Assembly (NCBI GenBank): GCA_027063505.1
Contig: JAMORO010000015.1
Location: 1-42,187 of the forward strand
Reading direction: 5' to 3'
DNA: 42,187 nt
Source: Sulfurimonas sp.
GTDB lineage: Bacteria; Campylobacterota; Campylobacteria; Campylobacterales; Sulfurimonadaceae
The notes under the pieces are model-generated. The model was not told the origin of the DNA, did not search any database, and saw nothing but the letters and a program-made list of their open reading frames with translations. Positions within the stretch are counted from its first letter, which is position 1. The number at the start of each line of letters is the position of its first letter. Positions 17,644-26,790 of the stretch are shown here, piece by piece. The translations under genes and the position numbers were made by a program.

Positions 17644-19517
17644 GAGATAACTCCGAGTTTAAAAATAAGGTAGAGGGAGATAAAAGATAGCCCACTTAAA
17701 ATATAGAGAGCATAGTATCTCACTTTCGCATTTTGTAGTTTTATAAACTGTTTTGAAGCTCCTAGGTAGAGCCAAACAGTAGTATCTATAAGAGCATCAA
17801 AGACTCTTTTTTCTAATACATCCGCGATAAAATGACTTAAGAGAAGTAGCGGTTTTATAATAAGCACTGTATAAATCTCATCGATATAAAATTTATTTAT
17901 AACTATTTTTTTGTAAATAGTACTCTCTTGTGGCTCTTTAGGATTTTTCGCAAAAAGCTTATAAGCAAGACCCATCCCTCCAAGGGCAAGAAGAACATTT
18001 AACGAACCTAGTATGTACTCTGTTGTGTGAGAGATAGGGTGAACTCTATCTGGTAGGGAGAGAAAACTATTTATAAGCATATCCCCTCCATAGGCACTAT
18101 TTACACCTAAAAAACCTGCAACACTACTTCCAAATGCTAAAACAACTAAAGGGTAGGTCATACTCTTTGGTAGAGATTGGAGCGAATGCTCTTTTTTTGC
18201 TTGAGCATGAAAGACAGTGAAAATAAGGCGAAACATATAAAAAGCGGTAAGTCCAGCTGTGAGTGAACCCATGGCCCAGAGAGTGTAGTGTTCACTTGCA
18301 AAGGCTGTGACTAAGATAGCATCTTTTGAGAAAAATCCTGCAAAAGGAGGAATACCACTGATGGCAAGTGTTGCTATAAACATCGTAATATAGATAAGTT
18401 TGAGTTTTGTTTTTAGTGTTCCCATTTTAAAAATATTTTGCTCATGATGGAGAGCTACTATAACAGCTCCTGCACCCATAAAGAGAAGTGCTTTAAAAAA
18501 GGCATGGGTAAAAACATGAAAGATACCACTAGAGTATGCTCCAAGTCCAACTGCTATAAACATATAACCCAGCTGACTCATAGTAGAGTAGGCGAGAATC
18601 TTTTTAATATCACTCTGGTACGATGCAATGATGGCTGCAAAGAGTGCTGAAAAAGCTCCAATGTATGCAATAAAAACTCCAACATCTGGAATCTGCTCAT
18701 AAAGAAAGCTATATCTAGAGACCATATAAACACCGGCAGTTACCATGGTTGCAGCATGTATAAGTGCTGAGACTGGTGTTGGCCCTGCCATAGCATCTGG
18801 TAGCCAAACATAGAGAGGAATCTGTGCTGATTTTCCCATAGCCCCCACAAAGAGTAAAATGCCAATAAGAGAGAGTTTCTCACTATCTATAGAAAAAATA
18901 TTTGCTTCAATATCTTCAAAACTAAAGCCACTCCCCTCTAAAGAGATAAAGAGTAGAGCAATCCCCATAATAAAACCAAAATCTCCTACTCGGTTAAGTA
19001 TAAAGGCTTTGTTTGCTGCGGTGATGTTTGCACTCTCTTTGTGGTAAAAACCGATGAGTAGATAAGAGCTGACACCAACAAGCTCCCATCCAATAAACAT
19101 AATGATAGGGTTATTTGCTAAAACAAGGAGTAACATACTCCCCATAAAGAGGTTAAAGTAGCTAAAAAACTTACCATATCCTGTGTCATCTTTCATATAT
19201 CCAGCAGCATAGATATGGATAAGTGAACCTATAAAAGTGATGAAACTAATCATTACAACAGAGAGTTTATCTGCTCTAAATGCAAGCTCTATCTGTAACT
19301 CTCCAAGGGAGAGCCAAGTAAAGAGTGTTGTATGCAGAGTCTTTCCATTTTGAACTACCTCTAGGAGTATAAAGAGTGAAAATAGAGTAATAGTTAAAAT
19401 AGTTCCAACACCTATGGTTGTATAGAGTTGATAGCGTTTTTGTTTAGGGTTACTAAGATAGATAAGTGCTAGTAGTAGTGCTGAGAAAAAGGGAAGTATG
19501 ACTATGAGGTTTAGCAT
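17640..19517 (-). CDS. nuoL: NADH-quinone oxidoreductase subunit L
   Basis: The distal proton-pumping subunit of complex I, 625 residues. It shows FIGWELVGVSSYLLIGFY with the conserved Glu, GAMGKSAQIPLYVWLPDAMAGPTPVSALIHAATMVTAGVYM with the channel Lys and His, and a C-terminal extension (from about residue 520) that provides the long lateral amphipathic helix and final anchor. Length and order are normal. It starts directly after the nuoK stop and overlaps nuoM by 4 bases. Confidence 0.95.
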   Translation of the reverse strand: MLNLIVILPFFSALLLALIYLSNPKQKRYQLYTTIGVGTILTITLFSLFILLEVVQNGKTLHTTLFTWLSLGELQIELAFRADKLSVVMISFITFIGSLIHIYAAGYMKDDTGYGKFFSYFNLFMGSMLLLVLANNPIIMFIGWELVGVSSYLLIGFYHKESANITAANKAFILNRVGDFGFIMGIALLFISLEGSGFSFEDIEANIFSIDSEKLSLIGILLFVGAMGKSAQIPLYVWLPDAMAGPTPVSALIHAATMVTAGVYMVSRYSFLYEQIPDVGVFIAYIGAFSALFAAIIASYQSDIKKILAYSTMSQLGYMFIAVGLGAYSSGIFHVFTHAFFKALLFMGAGAVIVALHHEQNIFKMGTLKTKLKLIYITMFIATLAISGIPPFAGFFSKDAILVTAFASEHYTLWAMGSLTAGLTAFYMFRLIFTVFHAQAKKEHSLQSLPKSMTYPLVVLAFGSSVAGFLGVNSAYGGDMLINSFLSLPDRVHPISHTTEYILGSLNVLLALGGMGLAYKLFAKNPKEPQESTIYKKIVINKFYIDEIYTVLIIKPLLLLSHFIADVLEKRVFDALIDTTVWLYLGASKQFIKLQNAKVRYYALYILSGLSFISLYLIFKLGVIS

Positions 19518-19823
19518 CTACTTTACCTCGCTGAGATCATTAAAAGTGTCACTGTCAACTGTTCTGTTCTCGCGATACAGATGGACAATGATAGCGAGAA
19601 AGAGTGCTGCTTCAGCTGCAATGACTGCGATGAGTAGCAGTGCCATAACACTGCCACTTCCATCACCTAAGAGTTTAGAAAGTGTAGCCAAGATAAGATT
19701 TATAGAACTAAGCATAAGTTCAATAGACATATAAACTACAAAGAGATTTCTGCGACTAACTACTCCAACTAAACCAAGTGAGAAGAGAAGAGAGGCGAGA
19801 AGAAAAAAGAGATCTGGACTCAT
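19518..19823 (-). CDS. nuoK: NADH-quinone oxidoreductase subunit K
   Basis: Small MrpC-like subunit of 101 residues with three helices. The second helix FVVYMSIELMLSSINLIL carries the conserved membrane Glu, and the third helix (MALLLIAVIAAEAALFLAIIVHLYR) carries the second conserved Glu; both are part of the central hydrophilic axis of complex I. It overlaps nuoJ by 4 bases and abuts nuoL. Confidence 0.95.
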   Translation of the reverse strand: MSPDLFFLLASLLFSLGLVGVVSRRNLFVVYMSIELMLSSINLILATLSKLLGDGSGSVMALLLIAVIAAEAALFLAIIVHLYRENRTVDSDTFNDLSEVK

Positions 19824-20338
19824 GACTGCTCTCCTTTGGATCTGTTTTTCGCGATAATAATAGCCCCGAGCATAGCACTTAAAAGTAAAATAGAGAGTGT
19901 CTCAAAAGGAAGAACCCATTTACTAAAAAGCAGTTCTCCTGTTACTTTGGCTGTGAGTGTTTCCATCTCTGCAAAATGATTAGGGAGTGTTAAGAGTACT
20001 TTATAGAGTAGAAAAGTAAAAGGGGATACTAACCCTAAAGAGAAGAGTATCCATAGCGTTTTAAACTGCTCTTTTGGAAGGTTTTTCTCTTGGGCATTTA
20101 CTGTTAAAATAGTAAGCATACTCAAAACAACAACTGCTCCAACACTCACCATAATTTGAGCTACAGCTAAAAACCTACTCTCTAAGAGTGCAAACATTCC
20201 TGCTAGTCCTATCATCGTGATTAAAAAACCAAAAGCTGAAAAAATAGTCTGTTTACTCAGGAGCATTACTATCGCTCCTCCAAGCATAAAAAAGGCTAAG
20301 ATACTAAATATAATAAGTTCTAAATTATCCACGAGCAC
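19820..20338 (-). CDS. nuoJ: NADH-quinone oxidoreductase subunit J
   Basis: Five-helix membrane subunit of complex I, 172 residues. The third helix contains the pi-bulge-type sequence FLAVAQIMVSVGAVVVLSMLTI, which in other species rotates during coupling. The start overlaps the nuoI end by 14 bases. The polar loop after the third helix (NAQEKNLPKEQFKTLW) is short, as in bacterial homologues. Confidence 0.93.
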   Translation of the reverse strand: MLVDNLELIIFSILAFFMLGGAIVMLLSKQTIFSAFGFLITMIGLAGMFALLESRFLAVAQIMVSVGAVVVLSMLTILTVNAQEKNLPKEQFKTLWILFSLGLVSPFTFLLYKVLLTLPNHFAEMETLTAKVTGELLFSKWVLPFETLSILLLSAMLGAIIIAKNRSKGEQS

Positions 20339-20849
20339 AACTCACCTCCTCTCCAAATGCACCTTTATGACTCAGTAGCATCTCTTTATCCATAACAAAG
20401 TCTTCCCGTTTATCTCCAGTAAGACTAAAGATACCTGTATCCATACGGATAGCATCGCAGGGACAAGCCTCTACACAGTAGCCACAAAAGACACACTCTA
20501 AGGTATCGATAAAAAAGCTTTTAGGTCTCTTCTCATCTACTCCATCCTCTCTCTCTTGTGCTTCAATAAATATACAGTTTGAGGGACAGGCTGTTGCACA
20601 CATAAAGCAGGCAACACAAGCTTCTGTTCCATCTTCACGGTGTGTTAAGCGGTGTAGTCCTCGGTATCGAGAGCTTATATCTGTAGGTTGCTCCTCTGGG
20701 TAACGGAGTGTCTCCACTGCATTTATGTCGTTGAGGTTTGTAAAAAAGTGTTTAAATGTTACTTTAAACCCTGCATATATAGCAGGAAGATAGAGATTAT
20801 GCTTGAGTGTTCGCTCTGGTCTTGCAGTTATTTTGATGTTATGGCTCAT
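20325..20849 (-). CDS. nuoI: NADH-quinone oxidoreductase subunit I (two [4Fe-4S] clusters)
   Basis: Ferredoxin-like subunit of 174 residues carrying clusters N6a and N6b. The two motifs are C78-x2-C81-x2-C84-x3-C88 (CVACFMCATACP) and C119-x2-C122-x2-C125-x3-C129 (CVFCGYCVEACP). It relays electrons from NuoG to NuoB. The N-terminal 60 residues are an amphipathic membrane-contacting helix and linker. It overlaps nuoH by 4 bases. Confidence 0.96.
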   Translation of the reverse strand: MSHNIKITARPERTLKHNLYLPAIYAGFKVTFKHFFTNLNDINAVETLRYPEEQPTDISSRYRGLHRLTHREDGTEACVACFMCATACPSNCIFIEAQEREDGVDEKRPKSFFIDTLECVFCGYCVEACPCDAIRMDTGIFSLTGDKREDFVMDKEMLLSHKGAFGEEVSCARG

Positions 20850-22141
20850 AGTCCAACTCCTACAACTATAATAGCTGTGATAAAAAGGTTAAAGAGTGCA
20901 AGTGGTAGGAGGTATACCCATCCTAACTTCTGTACTTGGTCATAACGAAAACGAGGGAGAGTCCATCGTATAATGATAAAAAAGATGTTAAACATCATAA
21001 GTTTTATTACAAATGTAATGACTTGAAATATAGCTACAGTGAGTGTTGCTCCTAAATCACTAGGAGCGATAAAAGAGACATATAGAAGTAGCATCTCAAT
21101 AAAGAGTCCCATTAAAACAAGAGCAGTTGTAAGAACCTTTGTCTCAAAGTTACGCCCACCATCACTACTGAGTGTCTCTTTGACACGATTGTTTTTTCGC
21201 ATCCACTTTATAAATATAAAAAGAAAAATAGGAACACCCATCATAAGAGTTACTGTAAATGTTGTGAAGTTTTCTAAAAGCATAGCTGTACTTACCCAAG
21301 GGAGTTGATACCCTCCAAAAACTACTGTGATGATGACCGCACTCGCTGTATTCATAGCGACATATTCACCCATAAAGTACATAGCAAACTTCATAGCTGT
21401 ATGTTCCGTCATATAGCCGGCAACTATCTCACTCTCACCCTCCGCTACAGTAAAAGGGTTTCTATTTGTCTCTGCAAAGAGTGCTACTATGAGGATGATA
21501 CTCGCAAGTGGTTGGATAAAGATTCCCCAGGCTGGAAGAGATCCAAAGAGAGTCTGTGACTGCCATATAACCATAGCATTAAAATCAACAGTGTCATAAA
21601 GTAGTACAAAAGAGAGAACACTTAGTCCAAGAGCCAACTCATACGAGATAACCATACTCCCTGCACGAGCAGCTCCTAAAAGGGCATATTTATTGTGAGA
21701 GAGATAACCACCAAAGATGACACCTAAAACACCAACAGCCCCGATACTCAAGTACCAAAAGACACCGAAGTCTATAGGAAGTGCTTGTACTCGTAAAAGC
21801 TCTCCATCTATAAGCAGTGTATCGGCAAAAGGTATCGCCATAAAAGCTAAAAATGCCGCTACAAATGTGATGACAGGGGCGAGCATAAAGAGCCATCTTC
21901 CCATCTTGATATGGCTAGGGTAGTACTCCTCTTTAAGGAGAAGTTTTACAACATCTGCAAACGATTGTACAACACCACCGAGTCGAAAGCCAAAGATATT
22001 TGTACGGTTTGGTCCTACTCTATCTTGTATAAGAGAGGCTATCCTACGTTCAAGCCAAACGAGTACAGGAATGGTGAGTAGTGCTAAGAGTGCTCCGAGA
22101 ATAAAAGAGATAAGTGCTACAAAGATAGAAGCTGTACTCAT
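20846..22141 (-). CDS. nuoH: NADH-quinone oxidoreductase subunit H, enlarged
   Basis: Quinone-site membrane subunit of complex I. Conserved elements include VWLERRIASLIQDRVGPNR, FADVVKLLLKEEYYP, the Glu-rich loop AETNRNPFTVAEGESEIVAGYMTEH, and RWTLPRFRYDQVQKLGW near the end. At 431 residues it is about 100 longer than E. coli NuoH. The excess lies between VFGGYQLPWVS and TVAIFQVITFVIKLMM, where roughly 75 extra residues supply two more hydrophobic segments and a basic loop (KWMRKNNRVKETLSSDGGR). The two overlaps with neighbours are 4 bases each. Confidence 0.94.
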   Translation of the reverse strand: MSTASIFVALISFILGALLALLTIPVLVWLERRIASLIQDRVGPNRTNIFGFRLGGVVQSFADVVKLLLKEEYYPSHIKMGRWLFMLAPVITFVAAFLAFMAIPFADTLLIDGELLRVQALPIDFGVFWYLSIGAVGVLGVIFGGYLSHNKYALLGAARAGSMVISYELALGLSVLSFVLLYDTVDFNAMVIWQSQTLFGSLPAWGIFIQPLASIILIVALFAETNRNPFTVAEGESEIVAGYMTEHTAMKFAMYFMGEYVAMNTASAVIITVVFGGYQLPWVSTAMLLENFTTFTVTLMMGVPIFLFIFIKWMRKNNRVKETLSSDGGRNFETKVLTTALVLMGLFIEMLLLYVSFIAPSDLGATLTVAIFQVITFVIKLMMFNIFFIIIRWTLPRFRYDQVQKLGWVYLLPLALFNLFITAIIVVGVGL

Positions 22142-23511
22142 TGTGAGACTCTTTTTAGAGACTCTATGAGTGTTGGTACTGGTATGTTTTTATGTATAAC
22201 TTTTTTACTAAACTGTGTAATACCATCTTCATTTGTAAGGGAACCGCTTGATTCTGTAAATGTAGCTATTGGAAGAGTGAGTGCAGTCTCTGCGCGAGTG
22301 TGTGTTAGAAAGTTTATTGTAGCAGCACTCTCAAACTTTTCTGGATGATTAAAGTTAAGTATAAGTCCCACTTTTTTTGGTTTTTGAGTGTTTATATCCA
22401 TATTTATAATCGTTTGTGCATTAGCAGCTCGCATAGAACTCCTGAGCATATCATCCCCAAATGCCTCATCTCTATAGATATCAAGAGGTGCATAAACATC
22501 AGCACCTATCTCCTGTGCAAATGCCACTATAGCCTCTATCTCTTGGGTGTATAGGTTTGCATCTATGATGATAGAGGTGTTTCGTTTGTAGAGGAGTATC
22601 AGCTCTTTTGCTTTCTCTATAGCTTTATCTTCACTGATTTTTACTCCATCTAAAAGAGGAGTCTCTTGGCGATTTTCTTGAAGTTCTCTATAGCTGAGTC
22701 TCCCTGTGTCACAGATGAAAAAGCCATTGATGGCATCGTTTCTACGAGGGCGAAATCTATAGATAGTATCATCTTTGTACTTGAGCTTATTATGATCTAT
22801 AATGATACTACAGTTCTTTGCACAGCCGTGACAAACGCCATCTGCACTCTCTAAGAGCCAAACACGTTGGGAGAAACGAAAGTCCTTAGATGTAAGAGCA
22901 CCCACTGGACATAAATCTACAACATTCATTGCATAAGGGTTTGAGAGAGGACGGTTTGGCATAGTTGTAACTTTCGCTTCATCACCCCTCCCAACAATTC
23001 CAAGCTCATGAGTTCCTGTTATCTTATCTGTAAAACGAGTACATCTTGCACACAGTACACATCGCTCTTGGTCAAGCATAACATTTGATCCCAAATCAAT
23101 AGCCTTGTTATGTTTTACTTTCTCCTCTATAGTTATCTTAGAAGAGTGTAGCCCATACTCCATATAAAAATCTTGTAAAGAGCACTCTCCGGCTTGATCA
23201 CAAGTGGGACAATCAACGGGGTGGTTAATGAGTTCGAGTTCAAGTATATCGGTATGAACTTGCTTTATAGTATCTGTTTTTGTGTTGACAATCATCCCCT
23301 CTTTGATGAGAGTATCACAAGCAATTTGAGGACGTTTTTGCCCTTCAATGCCTACCATACACATACGACAGTTACCATCAGCCCCGAGTGACTCGTGGTA
23401 GCAGAAGTAGGGCACTTTTATCTCTTTGTCTATAAGTAGTTGTATAAGCAGAGAGTCTTGCTCTGCTTCATAATCTTGCCCATCTATAATGAGTTTTACA
23501 AGTTGACTCAT
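22138..23511 (-). CDS. nuoG: NADH-quinone oxidoreductase subunit G, short form
   Basis: Iron-sulfur subunit of complex I. The N-terminal 270 residues keep every cluster ligand: [2Fe-2S] C37, C48, C51, C65; N5 H97, C101, C104, C110; N4 C151, C154, C157, C201; and N7 C227, C230, C234, C267. The rest is only about 190 residues, compared with roughly 600 in E. coli, so most of the molybdopterin-oxidoreductase-like domain is missing. The frame ends cleanly with an ATGA overlap to nuoH, so this is not a recent truncation. It passes electrons from NuoE/NuoF to NuoI. Confidence 0.94.
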   Translation of the reverse strand: MSQLVKLIIDGQDYEAEQDSLLIQLLIDKEIKVPYFCYHESLGADGNCRMCMVGIEGQKRPQIACDTLIKEGMIVNTKTDTIKQVHTDILELELINHPVDCPTCDQAGECSLQDFYMEYGLHSSKITIEEKVKHNKAIDLGSNVMLDQERCVLCARCTRFTDKITGTHELGIVGRGDEAKVTTMPNRPLSNPYAMNVVDLCPVGALTSKDFRFSQRVWLLESADGVCHGCAKNCSIIIDHNKLKYKDDTIYRFRPRRNDAINGFFICDTGRLSYRELQENRQETPLLDGVKISEDKAIEKAKELILLYKRNTSIIIDANLYTQEIEAIVAFAQEIGADVYAPLDIYRDEAFGDDMLRSSMRAANAQTIINMDINTQKPKKVGLILNFNHPEKFESAATINFLTHTRAETALTLPIATFTESSGSLTNEDGITQFSKKVIHKNIPVPTLIESLKRVSQ

Positions 23512-24731
23512 GATACTACCGCCTCAAACTCATCTCTAAACTTACTGATAAAAGAGACTAAAACTGTAGAGATAGAGGGTGCAAATACACAGATAGTCTT
23601 TCCGTTCATAATATCTGCGAGTTCAAAGAGTTTATCTAAGTCCTCTTTCGTGCCATTACCCTCTAAAATACGACCAACTATCTTATCACTCCAGCCACTC
23701 CCTTCTCGACAAGGAGTACACTGTCCACAAGACTCTTCATGGTAAAACTCTAGTATATTTTTTAGAGCTTCTAGCATGTTTGTATCTTCATCCATCACTA
23801 TCATACCACCAGTTCCTAATGAACTCCCAGCACTTCGCAGGGCTTCATAGTCAAGTGTTAAACCCTCACACTCCTTAGCTGTTAAAACGCCACAGGAGAC
23901 CCCCCCAGGTATGAGTGCTTTAAGTTTTTTTCCATTTTTAATACCGCCACCGTAGTGGTTGATATACTCAAGCATATTTGTCCCAAACTCCGCTTCATAA
24001 ACTCCCGGTCTATTGATATGTCCACTCATCGCAAAAAGAAGAGTTCCTGGAGATTTTTCTGTTCCATAGGCTCTATAGGCATCAGCTCCATTTTTTACTA
24101 TGAAAGGGACAGTTGCGATAGTCTCGACATTGTTTACTAAAGTAGCATTTCCAAAAAACCACTCTGGCTCTTTTTGTTTAGGTTTTAATCTTGGATGTCC
24201 ACGTTTTCCTTCCATAGACTCCAAGAGAGCTGACTTCTCTCCACAGATATATGCACCTGCACCGCGATGGATAGTAATGTCACACTCTTTTAAAAGTCCA
24301 GCACTATATGCCTCATCTATAGCGTTTTGTAAAATCTCTTGATACTCTTTATACTCTCCACGAATGTAGATGTAGGCAGCTTTTGCTTTGATGGCATAAC
24401 AAGTTAGAATGATTCCCTCTATCAAAAGATGAGGATCTTTTGAGATGATTTGTCTATCTTTAAAAGTCCCTGGTTCACTCTCATCACAGTTAACGACTAA
24501 AAAGTTTGGCTTTTTATCATCGAGTGGCATTAGTTCCCATTTCATTCCTGCTGGGGCTCCACCACCACCTTTTCCACGGAGCATTGACTCTTTTATGATT
24601 TGAGTGATGTGTTGGGGATCATACTCTTTTAGTTTTACAAGGGAGTTATAGGCTCCATGCTCTTTTGCTACTCTTAAAGTACATGCATTTTCTATATGAA
24701 ACTTACGAGATACTATTTGACACTCTCTCAT
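23508..24731 (-). CDS. nuoF: NADH-quinone oxidoreductase subunit F (NADH and FMN binding)
   Basis: Flavoprotein subunit of 407 residues that oxidises NADH. The nucleotide-binding loop is LRGKGGGGAPAGMKW (51-65), followed by NCDESEPGTFKDR, which contacts FMN and NADH, and RGAGAYICGEKSALLES. The N3 cluster ligands are C335, C338, C341 (SCGQCTPCREG) and C381. All features needed for NADH use are present, unlike the Nuo of Campylobacter jejuni and Helicobacter, where NuoE and NuoF are replaced. It overlaps nuoE by one base and nuoG by four. Confidence 0.96.
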   Translation of the reverse strand: MRECQIVSRKFHIENACTLRVAKEHGAYNSLVKLKEYDPQHITQIIKESMLRGKGGGGAPAGMKWELMPLDDKKPNFLVVNCDESEPGTFKDRQIISKDPHLLIEGIILTCYAIKAKAAYIYIRGEYKEYQEILQNAIDEAYSAGLLKECDITIHRGAGAYICGEKSALLESMEGKRGHPRLKPKQKEPEWFFGNATLVNNVETIATVPFIVKNGADAYRAYGTEKSPGTLLFAMSGHINRPGVYEAEFGTNMLEYINHYGGGIKNGKKLKALIPGGVSCGVLTAKECEGLTLDYEALRSAGSSLGTGGMIVMDEDTNMLEALKNILEFYHEESCGQCTPCREGSGWSDKIVGRILEGNGTKEDLDKLFELADIMNGKTICVFAPSISTVLVSFISKFRDEFEAVVS

Positions 24732-25168
24732 TAAAGCTCCTTTAAAATAGCATCTACTTTGGTGTTTGTTAAGTTCTCATAGTTTTTATCGTTTATCTGC
24801 ATTACAGGAGCTGTACCACATGAACCAAGACACTCAACATGATTTATTTTTATATCTGATTTACTCTCTAGGTGTTTGAGTATTTCATCACTCCCACAGA
24901 GTTTACAAGATAGTGTTTTACAGACATCGACTTCTATCTTGTCGCTTTTTTCTAAATGAAACATAGTATAAAAAGTAGCAACCCTATAGATTTCCATCGC
25001 AGGAATAGTAGTCACTTGACTGATAGCATCAATAGCCTCAAGTGAGATGTATCCCTCCTGATACTGTGCCATCCAAAGAGAAGGTAAGCAGAGTGCCTGA
25101 GGTGCTGGATAGCGTTTTTTTAAACGCTCTATCTCAAGTAAATTATCTTCTGTAAACTTAAAACTCAT
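24731..25168 (-). CDS. nuoE: NADH-quinone oxidoreductase subunit E (thioredoxin-like [2Fe-2S])
   Basis: Thioredoxin-fold [2Fe-2S] subunit of 145 residues. The N1a ligands are C83 and C88 (VCKTLSC) and C113 and C117 (VECLGSCGTAPVM). The N-terminal helical part contains ATFYTMFHLE, typical of NuoE. It associates with NuoF to form the NADH-input module. It overlaps nuoCD by 4 bases. Confidence 0.95.
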   Translation of the reverse strand: MSFKFTEDNLLEIERLKKRYPAPQALCLPSLWMAQYQEGYISLEAIDAISQVTTIPAMEIYRVATFYTMFHLEKSDKIEVDVCKTLSCKLCGSDEILKHLESKSDIKINHVECLGSCGTAPVMQINDKNYENLTNTKVDAILKEL

Positions 25169-26790
25169 CTATCCATCTCTCCTGCGATAATGTTAAGACT
25201 TCCAAGAGTCATGATAGCATCAGCTACTTGGTACTTCTCTATGATTTTAGGGTAGGCTGCGAGATGATAAAAAGAGGGAGGTCTTACTTTTACCTTGTAA
25301 GGTGTACCACTTCCATCACTTACTATATAGAATCCGAGTTCACCATTAGCCGCTTCATAAGAGCTGTAGTGTTCCCCCTCTGGTACTTTTACTCCATCAA
25401 TGACAAGTTTAAACTGGTTCATCATTCCCTCAATACCACCATAAATAGACTCTTTACTTGGCATGATAATACTTTTGTCACTGATGTTAAACTCACCACC
25501 AGGCATCTGTGTCATCGCTTGACGGATAATCTTCATAGACTCATTCATCTCATCAAAACGTACCATCATTCTGTCGTAGGTATCACCAACACTTCCCACA
25601 ACCATATCAAACTCAAAGTTATCGTAGAAGTAGTAAGGGTTTGAAAATCGTAGGTCAAATGCTACACCACTCGCACGAAGGTTTGGGCCTGTAAACCCGT
25701 ACCCTATTGCTTCTTTTTTACTAACAGGTGATACATCGGTAATACGGTCATTATAGATACGGTTACCAACTATCATCTTTAGAGACTCTGTAATCCCAAA
25801 GTCAATTTTTTCAAGTACAGTTTTAAGATCACTCTCCCAACCCTCATACAAGTCGTGAGTCATACCACCAATACGCATATAGGAGTTTGTGAGTCGTGCT
25901 CCTGTAAGTTTAGAGAGAAAGTCATAGGCATCATTTCGTGGGTTAAAAAGGTACCAGTAGTTTGTTTGTGCTCCCATATCTAAAAGCCCCGCAGAGAGAC
26001 AGACAAGGTGGTCGATGATACGAGAGAGTTCACCTACTAAAACACGAATAAATATACCCCTATCGGGGAGAGTCACATCAAGCATCTCTTCTACTGTTTT
26101 TGCAAATGCTATGTTGTTCATAATCGCAGAGCAGTAGTTAAGGCGGTCTGTATAGGGGATAATCTGATTGTAGTTATGGTTTTCACATGACTTCTCAAAG
26201 CCTCGATGTAAGTAGCCTATCTCTGACGCTGCTGCAACAATAGTCTCACCATCAAGAGCTGCAAGTGTTCGGATAGTTCCGTGGCTTGCGGGATGAGAGG
26301 GGCCTAGGTTTACTACCATTAAGTTGTCTTTTTGAAGCTCTAACTCTCGCTCTTTAAGCAGGGGAATCATCTCATCCATCAAATCTTGTGAGTAGGTACA
26401 TATCTGCCCCTTGGTTATCTCATAATCTTTTCGAAGAGGATGCCCTTTAAACTCCATATGATTCAGGAGTCGTTTGAGGTTTTTATGCCCCTTAAAGATG
26501 ATGCCATATTGGTCATACACCTCTCTCTCTGCCCAGTCTGCTGACTCAAAAAGTCTACTTATGCTTTGGATACTCTCTTGCATTAAGGCCACTTTATAGA
26601 TACGAGTCTCTAAAAAATCTCTATGTCTTAAAATATAGACAAGCTCAAAACGTGAACTTGAAGGGTGTGCTTTGTGAAGATTATCTATGCACGTTATGTC
26701 TAAAAGAAGGATGAAACCCTCTTTCTCTTTTGCATTTTGCACTGTTTGGTAGAGTATATCCTCTTTAAGGTCTAAGGATTTAGAGATCAT
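25165..26790 (-). CDS. nuoCD: NADH-quinone oxidoreductase subunit C/D fusion
   Basis: Fused peripheral-arm subunit, about 541 residues. Residues 1-130 are the NuoC (30-kDa) domain, with SADWAEREVYDQYGI and a GHPLRKDYE end. NuoD (49-kDa) follows from about residue 155: NLGPSHPASHGTIR, EIGYLHRGFEKSCE, and the quinone-site Tyr region IPYTDRLNY; it ends with a hydrogenase-like DAIMTLGSLNIIAGEMDR. The ATG at 26790 follows GGGAGA and overlaps nuoB by 11 bases; the in-frame TTG at 26826 has no such site. Separate nuoC and nuoD genes are the norm in Campylobacter, so the fusion is a useful marker of this operon type. Confidence 0.94.
   Translation of the reverse strand: MISKSLDLKEDILYQTVQNAKEKEGFILLLDITCIDNLHKAHPSSSRFELVYILRHRDFLETRIYKVALMQESIQSISRLFESADWAEREVYDQYGIIFKGHKNLKRLLNHMEFKGHPLRKDYEITKGQICTYSQDLMDEMIPLLKERELELQKDNLMVVNLGPSHPASHGTIRTLAALDGETIVAAASEIGYLHRGFEKSCENHNYNQIIPYTDRLNYCSAIMNNIAFAKTVEEMLDVTLPDRGIFIRVLVGELSRIIDHLVCLSAGLLDMGAQTNYWYLFNPRNDAYDFLSKLTGARLTNSYMRIGGMTHDLYEGWESDLKTVLEKIDFGITESLKMIVGNRIYNDRITDVSPVSKKEAIGYGFTGPNLRASGVAFDLRFSNPYYFYDNFEFDMVVGSVGDTYDRMMVRFDEMNESMKIIRQAMTQMPGGEFNISDKSIIMPSKESIYGGIEGMMNQFKLVIDGVKVPEGEHYSSYEAANGELGFYIVSDGSGTPYKVKVRPPSFYHLAAYPKIIEKYQVADAIMTLGSLNIIAGEMDR

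Noticed and set aside
22138..23511. Short NuoG as a truncated pseudogene
   Set aside because: The frame ends in a 4-base overlap with nuoH like the other junctions, and all cluster ligands are intact.
24100..25644. Several plus-strand reading frames opposite nuoF, nuoE and nuoCD
   Set aside because: All are shadows of genes with complete catalytic motifs on the minus strand.
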